Shown here piece by piece: positions 55,646 to 64,000 of a stretch of 64,000 nt of DNA; position 1 is the stretch's first letter; each line of letters starts with the position of its first letter. The stretch is taken from positions 376,109 to 440,108 of the forward strand of contig NZ_KE386844.1 of the NCBI RefSeq assembly GCF_000429065.1. The letters run 5' to 3'. Position numbers and translations under genes: made by a program. This DNA is from Silanimonas lenta DSM 16282 (GTDB taxonomy: Bacteria; Pseudomonadota; Gammaproteobacteria; Xanthomonadales; Xanthomonadaceae). The notes under the pieces were generated by a model. That model saw nothing but the letters and a program-made list of their open reading frames with translations, did not search any database and had not been told where the DNA came from.

Positions 55646-56746
55646 GTGGAAAGCAGCGACGAGTTGATGTTCGCCCCCGAGGGGCCCGAGCCCGGCGCTT
55701 CTCCCGCTTCCCTGCTGCCGCCGTGGAAGGTGGCGGTGGTGGACGACGACGAATCGGTGCGCGCCATCACCCGCCTCGCGCTCGGCGCGCTGAAGATCGA
55801 TGGCCGTCCGCTCGACCTCCTGGAAGCCGCCAGCGCCGACGAGGGCATCGCCCTGTTCGCCTCGCATCCCGACATCGCCCTCGGGCTCATCGACATGGTG
55901 ATGGAGGACCCCACCGCCGGCCTGCGTCTGATCAGCGCCGTGCGCGAGCAGCAGGGCAACCACAAGACCCGCCTCGTGGTGCGCACCGGCCAGCCCGGGC
56001 ACCTGCCGGAAGACCACGTCATCCGCGACTACGACATCAACGACTACCGCGAGAAGACCGAGCTCTCGGCGCAGAAGCTGCGCACCGTGACCCACAGCGC
56101 CATCCGTTCCTACCGCGACATCGCGGTGGTGGAGGAAGCCTTCCACGGCCTGATCGACCTGCTCGCCCAAGTGGTGGACGAGAAGATCGCCGAGTACTTC
56201 CCGCATGCCGTGGCCACGGCCGGCATCGCCGCCCATCTCGCCGCGAAGGCCGGGCTGCCGGCGGTGCGCGTCGAGGCCCTGCGCCATGCCTCGATGCTGC
56301 GCGACCTCGGCCTGCTCGGCCTGCCGGCCGGCGTGCGCAATGCCCTGCTGCAGTACGACGAGCTCGCCGGCGAGGCGCGCCAGGCGGTGCTGGCGCATCC
56401 CGGCGTCGGGGCCGGCCTGCTCGCCCGGCTCGCCACCGAGGAGGGGCGGCTCGCCGCCCAGGTGGCGAAGGAACACCACGAGCGCTGGGATGGCAGCGGC
56501 TTCCCGCTCGGCCTGCGCGGCGAAGGCATCTCACTGGAAGGCCGGCTGCTGGCGGTGGCCAATGTGGTCGACGCCTTCCTCGCCTCCGAGGAAGGCCGTG
56601 CCGGCGATGGTCGCGAGGCCCTGTGCCGGCATCTCGAGGCCCTGTCCGGCCGCGAGCTCGATCCGGCCCTGGTGGCCCTGGCGCTGGCCGAGCTCGACGT
56701 CCTGCTGGCCCTGCGCGAGGCGGCCCGGGCCGGTGCGGCGGCCTGA
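55646..56746 (+). CDS. REC plus degenerate HD-GYP response regulator
   Basis: 366 residues from GTG 55646 (GGAG upstream). The N-terminal receiver domain has the acidic pair VVDDDES, the phosphoacceptor in LIDMVMED and a Lys in REKTEL. It is of the type usually followed by DUF3369 (RTGQPGHLPEDHVIRDYDINDY). An HD-GYP domain follows without DUF3369. Its metal site is damaged: the HD pair reads RDLG in HASMLRDLGLLGLP, GYP is GFP in HHERWDGSGFP, and the late DVYDA motif is NVVDA. It probably binds rather than hydrolyses c-di-GMP. Confidence 0.8.
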   Translation: MESSDELMFAPEGPEPGASPASLLPPWKVAVVDDDESVRAITRLALGALKIDGRPLDLLEAASADEGIALFASHPDIALGLIDMVMEDPTAGLRLISAVREQQGNHKTRLVVRTGQPGHLPEDHVIRDYDINDYREKTELSAQKLRTVTHSAIRSYRDIAVVEEAFHGLIDLLAQVVDEKIAEYFPHAVATAGIAAHLAAKAGLPAVRVEALRHASMLRDLGLLGLPAGVRNALLQYDELAGEARQAVLAHPGVGAGLLARLATEEGRLAAQVAKEHHERWDGSGFPLGLRGEGISLEGRLLAVANVVDAFLASEEGRAGDGREALCRHLEALSGRELDPALVALALAELDVLLALREAARAGAAA

Positions 56747-56821
56747 ACCGCCCCGCCGCCAGCCCTTGCGCCGGCGCCCGCGGCCCTTCAGGCTGGCAGC
56801 GTTTCCGTAGGAGCTCCGCCC

Positions 56822-57067
56822 ATGAGTGATGCCTCCACCGGCCGTGGCAGCGCCGGTAACGTGATCGCCGCCCTGTGCAGCCTGTTCATTCCGGGTCTCG
56901 GCCAGCTGGTGCAGGGTCGGGTGCTCTGGGCGCTGTTCTGGTTCGTGTTCGCCGGCGTAGCCTGGACGATCACCTTCGTCCTCACGCTCGGCTTCTTCCC
57001 CTTCGGTGGCGCGCTGGTCAACCTGATGGCCTGCCTCCACGCCGCGGTGTATTCGCCTCGCCGCTGA
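56822..57067 (+). CDS. Small membrane protein, TM2-like
   Basis: 81 residues. The N-terminus is Gly/Ser-rich, followed by IPGLGQLVQGRVLWALFWFVFAG. Two or three hydrophobic helices with the pattern GLGQ...G are shared with TM2 and similar small membrane proteins. The ribosome site is AGGAG about 10 bases before the ATG. It lies between two cyclic-di-GMP-related genes, which may or may not be meaningful. The function is unknown. Confidence 0.75.
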   Translation: MSDASTGRGSAGNVIAALCSLFIPGLGQLVQGRVLWALFWFVFAGVAWTITFVLTLGFFPFGGALVNLMACLHAAVYSPRR

Positions 57068-57082
57068 GGCCATGGGCGGCGG

Positions 57083-59032
57083 ATGGCGAGCAGACCCGTG
57101 AGGCCCGCGACGACCCCGGCCCCCGTCCAGCCGCCGCGCGGTCCCGACCCCTTGCGCGAGCTGCAGGTGCGGCGGCTGCGTGAGCTGATCGTGCTGCTGC
57201 TCGTCTGCCTCGGTCTGTTCGCCTTGTTCAATACGCCCATTGCCGAGGGGGCGGTGTTGCTCACCACCGTAGCCGCCATGGGCGTGCTCGGGATCGCCCT
57301 GCAACTGCTGCGCCGAGGGCGCTTCGAGGCGTCGCTGCTCACCGTGCTCTGGACCATGACCCTGGCCTGTACGGCGGTGATCTGGATGCGCTCTGGTCTG
57401 CGCGACATGGTCGTGCTCGCCTATCCGGCGATCATCCTGCTGGCGGCCATGACCGTGAGTCCGCGGCCCTTGTTATGTCTGCTCGGAGTCATGCTGGTTT
57501 CGCTCGGCCTGCTGTTCTGGGGCGAGTTGGCGGGTTGGTACCAGCCCGAGGCGCAGACGCTCGGCTACGGCAGCTACCTCAACCGCGCCCTGCTGCTGGT
57601 GTTGGTGGCGGTGATCGCCCGCACCATCGCCAATGACCTCGGGGATGCCATCCGCCGCGCCGAGGCCGAGCGCGAGCGGGCCAAGGACAGCGCCTCGCGG
57701 CTCGCCTTCCTGGTCCAGCACGATGCTCTCACCGGCCTGCCGAACCGTCTGCTGGTCCAGGACCGCTTCGCCCAGGCAGCGGCCCGGGCCCGCCGCGACG
57801 GCACGCCGCTCGCCCTGCTGGTGGTGGACCTCGACGATTTCCGCCGGGTCAACGATTCGCTTGGCCACGGGGTGGGCGATGCGGTGCTGCAACGCATGGC
57901 CGAGCGCCTGCGGGTGCTGGCCGCCGACACCGACACCGTGGGCCGGCTCGGCGCCGACGAGTTCGTGGTGGTGAGCACCGAGCTGCCGGACGTGGATGCG
58001 CTGGCCGGCTTCGCTCAGGGCCTGCTCGACGGGCTTGCCGAGCCCTTCGAGCGTGACGGGCTGTCGATCACCTGCCGCAGCTCGATCGGCATCGCCCAGT
58101 TCTCGCGCGATGGTGATGCCTTCGAGGTCCTGCTCAACCGTGCCGAGGCGGCGATGGCGCGAGCCAAGGCCGAAGGCCGGAACGCCTACCGCTTCGCCGA
58201 TCCGGACGTGGACATCGATGTCGGTGAGCACCTGCGGCTCGTTTCCGAACTGCGCGCCGCCATCGAGCGCGGCGAGCTGGAGCTGCACTACCAGCCCATC
58301 GTGCGGCTCGCCAGCGGGGAGGTCGGCGGGGTCGAGGCCCTGGTGCGTTGGCGCCACCCCGAGCGTGGCCCGGTGCCGCCGGGGGCTTTCGTGCCATTGG
58401 CCGAGCGCAGCGGCCTCATCCATGCCCTCGGCGCCTGGGCGCTGGAGGAGGCCGCCCGGCAGGTGCGGCGCTGGGAGGCGCGCGGCCTGCCGCCGCTCAC
58501 CGTCTCGGTGAACGTCTCGCCGCTGCAGCTCGCCCAGGGGGCGCTCGATGCCGTGGTGGCCCGGGTGCTGGCGGCCACCGCCCTGCCGCCAAGGCAGTTG
58601 CTGCTCGAGCTCACCGAATCCAGCCTGGTCGGCGATGCCGTGCCGCTGCGCGACTGCATCGCCCGCCTGCAGGCCATGGGCGTGGGCCTGTCGATCGACG
58701 ATTTCGGCACCGGCTATTCCAACCTCGGCTACCTGCAGCGTTTCGACGTGCAGGCACTGAAGATCGACCAGCGCTTCGTGCGCGGCCTGGCCGACGGCCC
58801 GCAGGGCGAGGCCATCGTGCGCGCCATCGCCCACCTCGCTGAGGGCTTGGGCATCCGTTCGGTGGCCGAGGGCATCGAGCAGGAGGACGAGGTGCAGCGG
58901 CTCGCCGCCCTCGGCTGCGAGGCGGGCCAGGGCCGCTGGTGGTCGGAGCCGCTGCCCGGCCCGGCCTTCGTCCACTGGTACCAGGAGCGTGAGCGTGGCC
59001 GCGTGGCACCGCGCCGGGCGGCCCCGGCCTGA
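57083..59032 (+). CDS. Membrane GGDEF-EAL protein with degenerate GGDEF
   Basis: 649 residues. Four to five N-terminal helices (residues about 30-180) are followed by a coiled-coil, then a GGDEF domain and an EAL domain. The cyclase motif reads GADEF (residues 290-294) instead of GGDEF, so cyclase activity is doubtful. The EAL domain keeps EALVRW, ELTES, DDFGTGYSNL, KIDQRFV and the Lys/Glu region VAEGIEQ, so phosphodiesterase activity is likely. The usual QGYLF near the end is QGRWWSEPLP. It starts 15 bases after the small membrane gene. The tRNA promoter begins right after its stop. Confidence 0.9.
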   Translation: MASRPVRPATTPAPVQPPRGPDPLRELQVRRLRELIVLLLVCLGLFALFNTPIAEGAVLLTTVAAMGVLGIALQLLRRGRFEASLLTVLWTMTLACTAVIWMRSGLRDMVVLAYPAIILLAAMTVSPRPLLCLLGVMLVSLGLLFWGELAGWYQPEAQTLGYGSYLNRALLLVLVAVIARTIANDLGDAIRRAEAERERAKDSASRLAFLVQHDALTGLPNRLLVQDRFAQAAARARRDGTPLALLVVDLDDFRRVNDSLGHGVGDAVLQRMAERLRVLAADTDTVGRLGADEFVVVSTELPDVDALAGFAQGLLDGLAEPFERDGLSITCRSSIGIAQFSRDGDAFEVLLNRAEAAMARAKAEGRNAYRFADPDVDIDVGEHLRLVSELRAAIERGELELHYQPIVRLASGEVGGVEALVRWRHPERGPVPPGAFVPLAERSGLIHALGAWALEEAARQVRRWEARGLPPLTVSVNVSPLQLAQGALDAVVARVLAATALPPRQLLLELTESSLVGDAVPLRDCIARLQAMGVGLSIDDFGTGYSNLGYLQRFDVQALKIDQRFVRGLADGPQGEAIVRAIAHLAEGLGIRSVAEGIEQEDEVQRLAALGCEAGQGRWWSEPLPGPAFVHWYQERERGRVAPRRAAPA

Positions 59033-59039
59033 GTTCCGC

Positions 59040-59045
59040 TATACT
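59040..59045 (+). promoter_or_regulatory. -10 element of the tRNA-Arg gene
   Basis: TATACT followed by TGCGC, 42 bases before the tRNA 5' end and 8 bases after the upstream stop codon. A -35 would lie inside the coding sequence and is not evident. Confidence 0.5.
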
Positions 59046-59087
59046 TGCGCGCCTGCCGGGCCCTGCCTGGCAGCCGCCGTACACCAC

Positions 59088-59164
59088 GCGCCCGTAGCTC
59101 AGCCGGATAGAGTAGTGGCTTCCGAAGCCATTGGTCGGGGGTTCGAATCCCTCCGGGCGCGCCA
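59088..59164 (+). tRNA. tRNA-Arg (anticodon CCG)
   Basis: A complete 77-base cloverleaf. The acceptor GCGCCCG pairs with CGGGCGC, discriminator G, and CCA is encoded at 59162-59164. The D arm is GCTC...GAG. The anticodon stem is GTGGC/GCCAT with loop TTCCGAA, giving CCG, which reads the Arg codon CGG. The T arm is CGGGGGTTCGAATCCCTC. The 3' end of such tRNA genes is a frequent integration site. Confidence 0.95.
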
Positions 59165-59306
59165 ATCGCTACTGGGACAAATCCGGGACAGCGCCTGATG
59201 GCCGCTGCTGTTGAAGTGGGTAAAGTTGCGGCAATGGGCCCTGCATGTGGCCATCCAGAGCGCCTTTGCCTGGAACGACTCCCATCTGCTCGAGGAGATC
59301 CTTAAC
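59165..59306 (+). other. Atypical AT-richer stretch after tRNA-Arg, possible integration scar
   Basis: By eye this 142-base stretch is clearly less GC-rich than its surroundings. It starts with two GGGACA repeats (TGGGACAAATCCGGGACA), a type of arrangement seen near tyrosine-integrase attachment sites. It also holds a protein-like open frame (LLLKWVKLRQWALHVAIQSA onward) without a recognisable start. No integrase is present. It ends at the terminator hairpin. Confidence 0.35.
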
Positions 59307-59336
59307 AGAACGGGCGCCCTCGCGGGCGCCCGTTCT
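59307..59336. terminator. Strong bidirectional hairpin terminator
   Basis: Perfect 13-base stem AGAACGGGCGCCC / GGGCGCCCGTTCT with loop TCGC, followed by TCAT. It separates the tRNA transcript from the convergent Ax21-like gene, whose stop is 24 bases away. Confidence 0.8.
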
Positions 59337-59359
59337 TCATGGCCGGATCGCGGCCGGGC

Positions 59360-59989
59360 TTACCACTGGGCGCGCAGGCCCAGCATCGCGTTGCGCTCGT
59401 CGCGGGTGAAGGCGGCATCCACGCCCACCGACCACATGCCGTCGATGTGCCAGCGGGCGCCCAGCTCGACGATCGCATCGCGGTCGTAGAACACCCAATC
59501 GCGGCCGTCGACGTCGATCAGGCCGGCCTTGATCGAGGCCTCCACGTCCTGCGAGAGCATCGAGCGCAGGCCCACGGTGGCCTGCCAGCCGTCCTCGCGC
59601 ACCGAGTCGCCGCCGCCCTTGCCCTTGATGCGCAGGGCCTTGGCATCCAGCACCAGGTGCAGGCGCTCGTCGATGGCGAGGGCGTAGCCGAGGCCGAGGC
59701 TGCTGCGGCGCAGGTCGAGGTCGACCCCGGCGGCATCGGCGGCATCGGTGTCGGCGATGTCGTGGCTGGCGGTGGCGAACAGGCCGGTCTGGCCGAAGGC
59801 CAGGCTGCCGGCGATGCCGCCGCCCTTGCCGTTCACAGTCAGATCGCTGCTGCCGAGCGCGTCCACCTGGACATGGGCGAGGCGGCCTTCGACATAGGTG
59901 TAGGACAGGCCCTCACCCTTGGCCTGAGCGGCCGGGGCGGTGGCGAGGGCGAGGCCCAGCAGGGCAGCGAGAGAAGAAGTACGGGTCAT
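59360..59989 (-). CDS. Ax21-like small outer-membrane beta-barrel protein
   Basis: 209 residues. It has a signal peptide (SLAALLGLALATAPAAQAKG), then EGLSYTYVEGRLAHVQVD, which closely resembles the start of xanthomonad Ax21-type proteins. Alternating hydrophobic and polar strands follow, with Gly-rich turns and an aromatic C-terminal strand ending in W (MLGLRAQW), as in outer-membrane barrels. Ribosome site AAGGAG precedes ATG 59989. Ax21 was once proposed to be a plant immunity ligand; that claim was withdrawn, so the role is open. Confidence 0.7.
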   Translation of the reverse strand: MTRTSSLAALLGLALATAPAAQAKGEGLSYTYVEGRLAHVQVDALGSSDLTVNGKGGGIAGSLAFGQTGLFATASHDIADTDAADAAGVDLDLRRSSLGLGYALAIDERLHLVLDAKALRIKGKGGGDSVREDGWQATVGLRSMLSQDVEASIKAGLIDVDGRDWVFYDRDAIVELGARWHIDGMWSVGVDAAFTRDERNAMLGLRAQW

Positions 59990-60151
59990 GGTGTTGCTCC
60001 TTGGGATCGGGGCCGGGGCGGATGCCCGGCTCGTGGCCCGCCGTCATGGCGGGGCGCGAAGGGTGCCACGGGAGCGCGGGTTTGGGCAGACTCGGGGTCT
60101 CACCCGCTGGGCGGGGCGGGCTGCCACCCTGGCTGCAGAGCGTGGCGTTCC

Positions 60152-61873
60152 TCAGGGCATCTTTCCCCCGGCGGACGCCCCGAACTGCGCTGTGAGCCGC
60201 TCGCGAAGGCCGCCGCTGCGGCGGACCGGCCGGCTCACGCCGGCGCGCAGTACCGCCTCGCTGGCATGCAGGGTGAGCGCGTGGCGGGCCCGCGAGGCGG
60301 CGGTGTAGAGCAGCTCGCGCGAGAGCAGCGGGTGCTGCGGGTCCTCCGGCAGCAGCACGGCCACCGTGCCGTATTCCGAGCCCTGGCTCTTGTGCACGGT
60401 GAGCGCGCAGGCCGGGGCATGCGCCGGCAGGGCGCCCAGGGGGAAGGCGCGCGGGCCATCCCCGGTGTCGAACCAGGCCCGCAGCCGGCCGTCGGCGCCG
60501 AGCAGGCAGAGGCCGACATCGCCATTGAACAGGCCGCTGTCCGGGTCGTTGCGGACGATGATGAGCGGGCGGCCGGGGTAGTGCGGGCCGGCCTCCGCTG
60601 CCGGGCCTCCGGCCAGCGCGCGGCGCAGCAGAGCATCGAGCCGTGTTGCCACGGTCTGGCTGCCGCGCGGCCCCTCGCGGGTGGCGCACAGCCACTGCCG
60701 CTGGCGCAGCCCGGCCAGGGCCGCGCCGGCGGCCTCGCGCGCCGCCGCGGGCTCGGCCGGCAGGGGCGGGGATTTCAGGTCCGCGGCGAGCCGCCGGGCC
60801 CAGTCGCGCAGGGCCGCCTCCAGCGCCGCCGGGCCGGCCAGCGGGCGCAGGGCCAGCGCCGGGTGGGCGCCGAGCGCGGCGAGGCTCGCCCCGGCATCGC
60901 CGGAGGCGATCGCCGTGTTCAGGGCCGCGAGCTGGGTGTCGGCGCGGAAGCTGTGGCGCAGCCGCACCAGCGGCGCCCCGGGTCGGGCCTCCAGGGCCTG
61001 TACGAGGTCCTGCAGGGCGCTGCCGGGGCCGACCGGGCTCAGCTGCTCGGCATCGCCCACCAGCCAGAGCGGGGTGCTGGCGGGCAGGGCCTCGAGCAGG
61101 GCATCGAGCTGGGCGAGGTCCAGCATCGAGGCCTCGTCCACCACCACGAGCTCGGCCTCGATGGGGTCGCGGGCATCGCGGGCGTAGCGGTGGCGGGCGG
61201 GCTGGTAGCCGAGCAGGCGGTGCAGGGTGCTGGCCTCCGGCAGGGCGAAGCCGGCCAGCGCCGCGTCCCAAGGGCCACCGGCCAGCGTGGCGGCGAGCCT
61301 TGCCCGCCCCTCGCGCATGGCTTCCACCAGGCGCTGCGCGGCCTTGCCGGTGGGGGCCGCCACCCGCACGCGCGGCGGGTGCCCGAGCTGATGCTGCCGG
61401 GCCAGCAGCATGCGCAGCACGGTGGTGGTCTTGCCGGTGCCGGGGCCGCCGGTGAGCACGAACAGCCGGGCCTCGCCGCAGCGCCGCACGGCCTCGCGCT
61501 GCGCCGTGTCGCGGCCGTCGCCCGGGCCGCCGAACAGGGCCTCCACCGCCTCCGGGGCCAGCGGCCCGGTATCGGGGTCACGGGCGCGGGCGGCCAGGGC
61601 GGCGGCCACCCGGGCCTCGGCCTGCCAGTGCCGCCAGAGGTACAGGCGCTGGTCGCCTTCGCGCACGAAGGGGGTGCGCAGCGCGCCCGTGCCCACCCAG
61701 CCGGGCGCATCGAGGGCGGCCGGGTCCAGTGCCGGGTCCTCGGCGTGGGCGCGGGTGAGATCGAGGGCGGTATGGCCCTCGGCCTCGGCCGTGGCGAGGG
61801 CGGCGGCCCAGCGGGCGAGGGCGGGGCCGCCGCCATGCGCCTCCACCCAGCGGGCGAGCAGGCGGGCGCTCAT
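60152..61873 (-). CDS. recD: Exodeoxyribonuclease V alpha subunit RecD
   Basis: 573 residues from ATG 61873, which overlaps the recB stop (ATGA). RecD is the 5'-3' helicase motor of RecBCD. It has an N-terminal RecB-interacting domain. Walker A is LTGGPGTGKTTT, followed by AAPTGKAAQRL, Walker B VVVDEASMLDL and GDAEQLSPVGPG. RHSFRA and the C-terminal LTVHKSQGSEY and YTAASRARHALTLH complete the SF1B motifs. The gene follows recB directly, so at least BD form one operon. An in-frame extension upstream is only a shadow of recB. Confidence 0.94.
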   Translation of the reverse strand: MSARLLARWVEAHGGGPALARWAAALATAEAEGHTALDLTRAHAEDPALDPAALDAPGWVGTGALRTPFVREGDQRLYLWRHWQAEARVAAALAARARDPDTGPLAPEAVEALFGGPGDGRDTAQREAVRRCGEARLFVLTGGPGTGKTTTVLRMLLARQHQLGHPPRVRVAAPTGKAAQRLVEAMREGRARLAATLAGGPWDAALAGFALPEASTLHRLLGYQPARHRYARDARDPIEAELVVVDEASMLDLAQLDALLEALPASTPLWLVGDAEQLSPVGPGSALQDLVQALEARPGAPLVRLRHSFRADTQLAALNTAIASGDAGASLAALGAHPALALRPLAGPAALEAALRDWARRLAADLKSPPLPAEPAAAREAAGAALAGLRQRQWLCATREGPRGSQTVATRLDALLRRALAGGPAAEAGPHYPGRPLIIVRNDPDSGLFNGDVGLCLLGADGRLRAWFDTGDGPRAFPLGALPAHAPACALTVHKSQGSEYGTVAVLLPEDPQHPLLSRELLYTAASRARHALTLHASEAVLRAGVSRPVRRSGGLRERLTAQFGASAGGKMP

Positions 61874-64000
61874 GCCGCGACCTCCGCTTCGCCGGCCAGC
61901 AGGGCATCGGCGGTTTCGACGAGGGCATCGGGGAAGCGCTCGCTCCACACCCCCCAGCCCGGCCCCAGGCCCACGGCGCGCAGGAACAGGTAGACCGGGG
62001 CGCCGAGATGCTCGGCGATGCGGTAGGCCGCGCCCCGGCGCTGGCGCAGCAGGCGGTGCAGGGCCACGGTGTAGAGCAGGGCCTGGAAGCGGTAGTGGTG
62101 GTGGTCCATCAGGCGGGAAAGAGCCTCGGGGTGGCCGCCCTGGGGCAGCTGGTTGCCCTTCCAGTCGAGCACGTGCACGCGGCCGGCATGCTCGAACACG
62201 AGGTCGATGGCGCCATCGAGGCAGCCGTCGATGCGGGCGGGCGTGCCCTCCGGCACCAGCCCGGGCAGGCCGTGGCGCTCGCAGGCGCTGCGCAGGGCCT
62301 GCAGCGAGGCGTCGCCAAGGCGGAGGTGGAAGGCCATTTCGTGCCGTTGCCGCTCGGCCGGCAGAGTGGCCAGCACCAGCGGTTCCGTGTGCCCGGGCAG
62401 CCAGAGCGCGGTCTGGCGCACCCGGTCGAGCAGGGCGGCCACCCGCGGCGCCAGCTCGGCGAGCGGTGGGCCGCCTTCGCTGCGCACACCATGCTGCTTC
62501 AGCGCCGCCAGCACCCGCTCCGATTGCGGGGCGAAGCATTCGCCGGGGCGGGCGGCCTCCAGCAGTGCGTGCAGGGCATTGCCGAAGCCGGTGCCGCGCA
62601 CGGCGTCCAGTGCCCGCAGGGCCGCCTCGGGGGCGGCACGGGACGGGGGATGGGCGGCGTCAGGGGCCAGACCGGCGGCGGCTGTGCCGGGGCCATCGCC
62701 GGCGGAATCCGTCTCCAGCGCCTCCGGGGCATCGTCATTGGCCGCGGGCAGCGCCTCGTCGTCGGCAGCCGCGGCCTCCAGCAGCGGCTCGCCGGCACAG
62801 CGCACCAGCCCGGTGAAGCTCCAGCGTCCGGGCAGGCGGAAGGGCCCGGGGGGCGGCGGGGCCTCGGCCTCGAGGCGCTGGCCGGGCGGGCTGTCGGTGG
62901 ATTCGGAGGGTGGGGGGGCGGGTACTGCCGGCGCAGTCGCCACGACGGGGCCTGCGGCGCTGGCCAGTGTGATGCCCGGCGCCGTCGCGGTGCCTGGAGT
63001 CTCCTCGGCCTCCGGCCAGCCCTCGTGCCAGGCGATCTCGGCCGAGGCCCGGCAGGCCGCTTCGAGCCCGCGGTCCAGCAGGCTGTCGAGCGGTGAGCGT
63101 GCCGGGTCGGTCTTGGGCTTCGACGTGCCCGCCCCCCGGGATCGCTTGGCCGGCCGCGTGTTCGGCAGCAGGAACACATGGCAGGCCTGCTTGGCCCGGG
63201 TCAGGGCCACGTAGAGCAGGCGGAAGCGTTCCTCCTGCTGGGCGCCGGCGAGCCGGGTGCGGGCCGCTTTCTCGAACAGGGCTTCACGCTCCCCGGCCGT
63301 ATCGGCGGTGTCGAGCGGGATGCCCTTCTCCGATGACCGTGCCTCCGCGCCCCAGAGCGTGGGCAGCAGCACCACCGGGAACTCCAGGCCCTTGCTGGCA
63401 TGCAGGGTCATCAGCCGCACCCGCCGCTGGTCGCTCTCCAGCCGTAGGCGGCGCTCGCCGCGGCCTGCGTCTTCGCCCTCGTCCGCTTCCTCGCCTTCGC
63501 CCAGGCGCTGCGCGCGCAGCCAGTCGAGCAGAGCGCCGGGGGAATGCCCCTCGGCCTCGCGAGCGGCCAGCAGTTCGCCCAGATGGCGCAGGTCGGTGGC
63601 GAGGCGCTCGTCGTCACTGCCGCGGCGGCGGCGGGCCTGCTCCAGCAGGGCGAACACCACGGCGAGCACGCCCTCGCGCCGCCAGCGCTCGCGCCAGTCG
63701 AGCAGGCGCTCACGCCAGGGCTCCAGCCCGCCGGCGGCTTCCAGCGCCGGCAGTTGTCGCGGACCGAGGCCGAGGCTTTCGCTGAGCAGGGCGGCGCGCA
63801 GGGCGCCCACGTCCTGCGGGTGCAGCACGGCATGCAGCACCAGCAGCAGGTCGCGCGCGGCCTCGCTCTCGAACACCTGCAGCCGCGATTGCGCGGCGCA
63901 GGGAATGCCGCGGCGCTGCAGCAGGCGGCGAAGATCGTCGATCTCGGTGTTGGTGCGCAGCAGCACGGCAAGATCGCCGGGGGCGAGCGGGCGGCCGTGG
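61870..64000 (-). CDS. recB: Exodeoxyribonuclease V beta subunit RecB, C-terminal part (5' end outside window)
   Basis: At least 710 residues of RecB, open to the right edge of the window. RecB is the 3'-5' helicase and nuclease of RecBCD. Visible are LLRTNTEIDDLRRLLQRRGIP (helicase 2), RVRLMTLHASKGLEFPVVLLPTLWG (motif V), LLYVALTRAKQACHVFLLP (motif VI), a long Ala/Pro-rich linker, and the RecB nuclease domain. That domain has IDGCLDGAIDLVF and HVLDWKGNQLP as metal-binding residues, and the final QALLYTVALHRLL. The true start and helicase motif I lie outside the window. Confidence 0.93.
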   Translation of the reverse strand, partial: HGRPLAPGDLAVLLRTNTEIDDLRRLLQRRGIPCAAQSRLQVFESEAARDLLLVLHAVLHPQDVGALRAALLSESLGLGPRQLPALEAAGGLEPWRERLLDWRERWRREGVLAVVFALLEQARRRRGSDDERLATDLRHLGELLAAREAEGHSPGALLDWLRAQRLGEGEEADEGEDAGRGERRLRLESDQRRVRLMTLHASKGLEFPVVLLPTLWGAEARSSEKGIPLDTADTAGEREALFEKAARTRLAGAQQEERFRLLYVALTRAKQACHVFLLPNTRPAKRSRGAGTSKPKTDPARSPLDSLLDRGLEAACRASAEIAWHEGWPEAEETPGTATAPGITLASAAGPVVATAPAVPAPPPSESTDSPPGQRLEAEAPPPPGPFRLPGRWSFTGLVRCAGEPLLEAAAADDEALPAANDDAPEALETDSAGDGPGTAAAGLAPDAAHPPSRAAPEAALRALDAVRGTGFGNALHALLEAARPGECFAPQSERVLAALKQHGVRSEGGPPLAELAPRVAALLDRVRQTALWLPGHTEPLVLATLPAERQRHEMAFHLRLGDASLQALRSACERHGLPGLVPEGTPARIDGCLDGAIDLVFEHAGRVHVLDWKGNQLPQGGHPEALSRLMDHHHYRFQALLYTVALHRLLRQRRGAAYRIAEHLGAPVYLFLRAVGLGPGWGVWSERFPDALVETADALLAGEAEVAA

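Noticed and set aside
59211..59489. 92-codon frame after tRNA-Arg as a gene
   Set aside because: It runs through a strong terminator hairpin and then into antisense of the Ax21-like gene. Only its first part looks protein-like, so it is described as a possible remnant.

Overview
The window is a very GC-rich, gene-dense bacterial chromosome segment. I read it as a gammaproteobacterium of the Xanthomonadales (Lysobacteraceae/Xanthomonadaceae). The reasons are the fliC-fliD-fliS-PilZ-rpoN-REC-fleQ order, an Ax21-like protein, and a family of lipoprotein-like TonB_C proteins that I associate with that group. The genus cannot be named from sequence alone. No transposase, CRISPR array, rRNA gene or intact prophage was seen. 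All calls come from reading the sequence and family knowledge; no database search was run.

Layout. 1-6312: flagellar filament and regulatory block (flagellin C-terminus, cap FliD, chaperone FliS, a FliT-position protein, a PilZ-like protein, sigma-54 preceded by its own textbook -24/-12 promoter, a REC-only regulator, FleQ). 6334-9680: small membrane protein, 2OG-Fe(II) oxygenase, fructose-1,6-bisphosphatase, MgtC/DUF4010 membrane protein. 9681-16527: a TetR-controlled RND efflux operon with a perfect palindromic operator upstream of tetR. 16649-29579: a degenerate MASE1 sensor, cytochrome c5, an ExeM-like nuclease, a tightly overlapping run (hydrolase, zapE, membrane protein, queF, lipoprotein, membrane protein), a TonB-dependent receptor and a 7TM diguanylate cyclase.

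29593-38982 is the most coherent island. A two-cysteine ArsR-family persulfide sensor (BigR/SqrR type) sits among sulfide:quinone oxidoreductase, a persulfide-dioxygenase-like metallo-beta-lactamase, a TauE-type exporter, two single-domain rhodaneses, small membrane proteins and an RND pump pair. Two copies of one palindrome (31384-31405 and 33048-33069) lie in front of the divergent transcription units. This gives a readable model: sulfide is oxidised to persulfide, persulfide is handled by rhodaneses and the dioxygenase, sulfite or other sulfur anions are exported, and an RND pump is apparently switched on at the same time.

39091-50621: small proteins, esterase, TatD, two ABC-2 exporters, an AraC/methyltransferase fusion, ferredoxin-NADP reductase, an S33 peptidase and two tandem TonB_C lipoproteins. 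50734-59032: HrpB helicase, a membrane gene broken by one missing base, MnmG, a degenerate HD-GYP response regulator, a small membrane protein and a GGDEF-EAL protein. 59088-64000: tRNA-Arg(CCG) followed by a short atypical stretch, an Ax21-like surface protein, recD and the 3' part of recB, which runs off the window.
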